From: Salinibacterium sp.
GTDB lineage: Bacteria; Actinomycetota; Actinomycetes; Actinomycetales; Microbacteriaceae
NCBI GenBank assembly: GCA_025352485.1
Contig: JANXTJ010000206.1
Coordinates: forward strand, 1 to 6,501
Direction of reading: 5' to 3'
Length of the DNA: 6,501 nt
Shown: piece after piece, positions 5,930-6,501 of the stretch
Layout: each line of letters starts with the position of its first letter
Numbering within the stretch: position 1 is the stretch's first letter
The notes under the pieces: generated by a model
The model's input: only the letters and a program-made list of their open reading frames with translations
Database searches by the model: none
What the model was told of the DNA's origin: nothing
Made by a program: the position numbers and the translations under genes

Positions 5930-6501
5930 ATGGTTCAAGACACGCGGGCGCTGAATCGCAATGCTGTTCTTACCGAACTTTTGCGATCCCGCCCTGTGAG
6001 CCGCAAGCAAATCTCGGTGCTCACCGGAATTTCCGCGGCAACGGTGACTCGGACGGTGGACGCGCTGATCTCAGAAGGCATCCTCGCCGAAGGTTCCGAG
6101 CTCATCGTGGAGAATCGTGGTCGTCGGGCGGTCCTCCTCGATTTAGTCGCTGACCGTGCCCACGTTCTCGGCATCGATATGGGGGCCTCAAACACACGCT
6201 TCATCGTGTCGGACCTCCTTGGAAATCCGCTTGTCGCGTGCGAGATTGCTACCCCGACAGGAATCGGCCCTGCCGACCTCGCAGTCTGGTTGGTGGGCGA
6301 AGTCAAGGTCGCCAGCGCAGAATACTGGTCAACCATCTCTGAGATTTCACTCGGGCTTCCGGGCGCCGTGAGCCAGCACGCGCGAACAGTGTCGAACGCG
6401 CCCAATCTGCCGCAGGTCGAAGACCCCGCGTTCCTGGCCGCATTAGACAATGCAATCGATCGAGGCGTCTATCTTGACAACGACGCCAACTTCGCGCTGC
6501 T
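5930..6501 (+). CDS. ROK-family transcriptional regulator (NagC/XylR type), cut by window end
   Basis: Translation from ATG 5930 stays open for 190 codons and leaves the window; an in-frame TAA at 5915-5917 limits how far upstream the start can be. Residues about 8-55 form a winged helix-turn-helix (NAVLTELLRSRPVSRKQISV, then GISAATVTRTVDALISEGIL) ending in the ENRGRRAVLL wing. The ROK domain then begins with VLGIDMGASNTRFIVSD (79-95), continues through LGLPGAV (141-147) and reaches DNDAN (183-187), which keeps the catalytic-type Asp185. About 200 further residues are expected, including any zinc-site cysteines. Such proteins are usually repressors that release DNA when a sugar or sugar phosphate binds. 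It is divergent from the transporter operon, so it probably controls that operon and itself through the shared intergenic region. The family is secure; target and effector are inferred. Confidence 0.93.
   Translation, partial: MVQDTRALNRNAVLTELLRSRPVSRKQISVLTGISAATVTRTVDALISEGILAEGSELIVENRGRRAVLLDLVADRAHVLGIDMGASNTRFIVSDLLGNPLVACEIATPTGIGPADLAVWLVGEVKVASAEYWSTISEISLGLPGAVSQHARTVSNAPNLPQVEDPAFLAALDNAIDRGVYLDNDANFAL

Noticed and set aside
5935..6450. Minus-strand open frame (171 codons) opposite the ROK regulator
   Set aside because: The plus strand in this stretch encodes a convincing winged-helix plus ROK domain; the antisense product is Arg/Ser-rich without motifs.
1..6501. CRISPR arrays, insertion sequences, tRNA or rRNA genes
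   Set aside because: No repeat-spacer pattern, transposase-like protein, flanking inverted repeats or RNA-gene signatures were seen on either strand.

Overview
The window is GC-rich by eye and tightly packed, with minus-strand genes that overlap by 4 to 17 bases or lie 12 bases apart. GTG is used as one start, and the solute-binding protein is a lipoprotein. This suggests a high-GC Gram-positive, most likely an actinobacterium. The taxonomic call is an inference from gene style, not from a marker gene.

Layout. A divergent intergenic region (5703-5929) separates two transcription units. To the right, on the plus strand, is a ROK-family (NagC/XylR-type) transcriptional repressor, cut off by the window end. 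To the left, on the minus strand, runs a six-gene operon in this order of transcription: solute-binding lipoprotein (5702-4572), phosphotriesterase-family metal hydrolase (4481-3453), ROK-family sugar kinase (3456-2518), ribose/fructose-type ABC permease (2534-1557), YhfX-like PLP-dependent racemase (1544-315), and the ABC ATPase (from 318, cut off by the window start). A 13-bp perfect stem-loop sits in the only sizeable gap inside the operon, just after the binding-protein gene.

How it fits together. The binding protein, permease and ATPase make a complete importer of the ribose/fructose (CUT2) class. Its genes are interleaved with three enzymes: a Php-like hydrolase with a Glu bridging ligand, a ROK kinase without the usual zinc cysteines, and a YhfX-type fold-III PLP enzyme. 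E. coli carries the homologues of the hydrolase and the racemase (php/yhfV and yhfX) together in its poorly understood yhf operon. Here that pair is tied to a dedicated importer, a kinase and a ROK regulator. A reasonable inference is an uptake-and-catabolism pathway for a substrate that is hydrolysed (lactone, ester or amide), phosphorylated on a sugar part and/or racemised on an amino-acid part. The actual substrate cannot be read from the sequence.

Regulation. The divergent region holds a good sigma70-like promoter for the operon (TTGACT, 18 bp, CAAAAT), a GGTGA/TCACC palindrome in its leader, and a repeated GCGGAAA(A/T)TG element next to the -35 box. These are candidate operators for the divergent ROK regulator.
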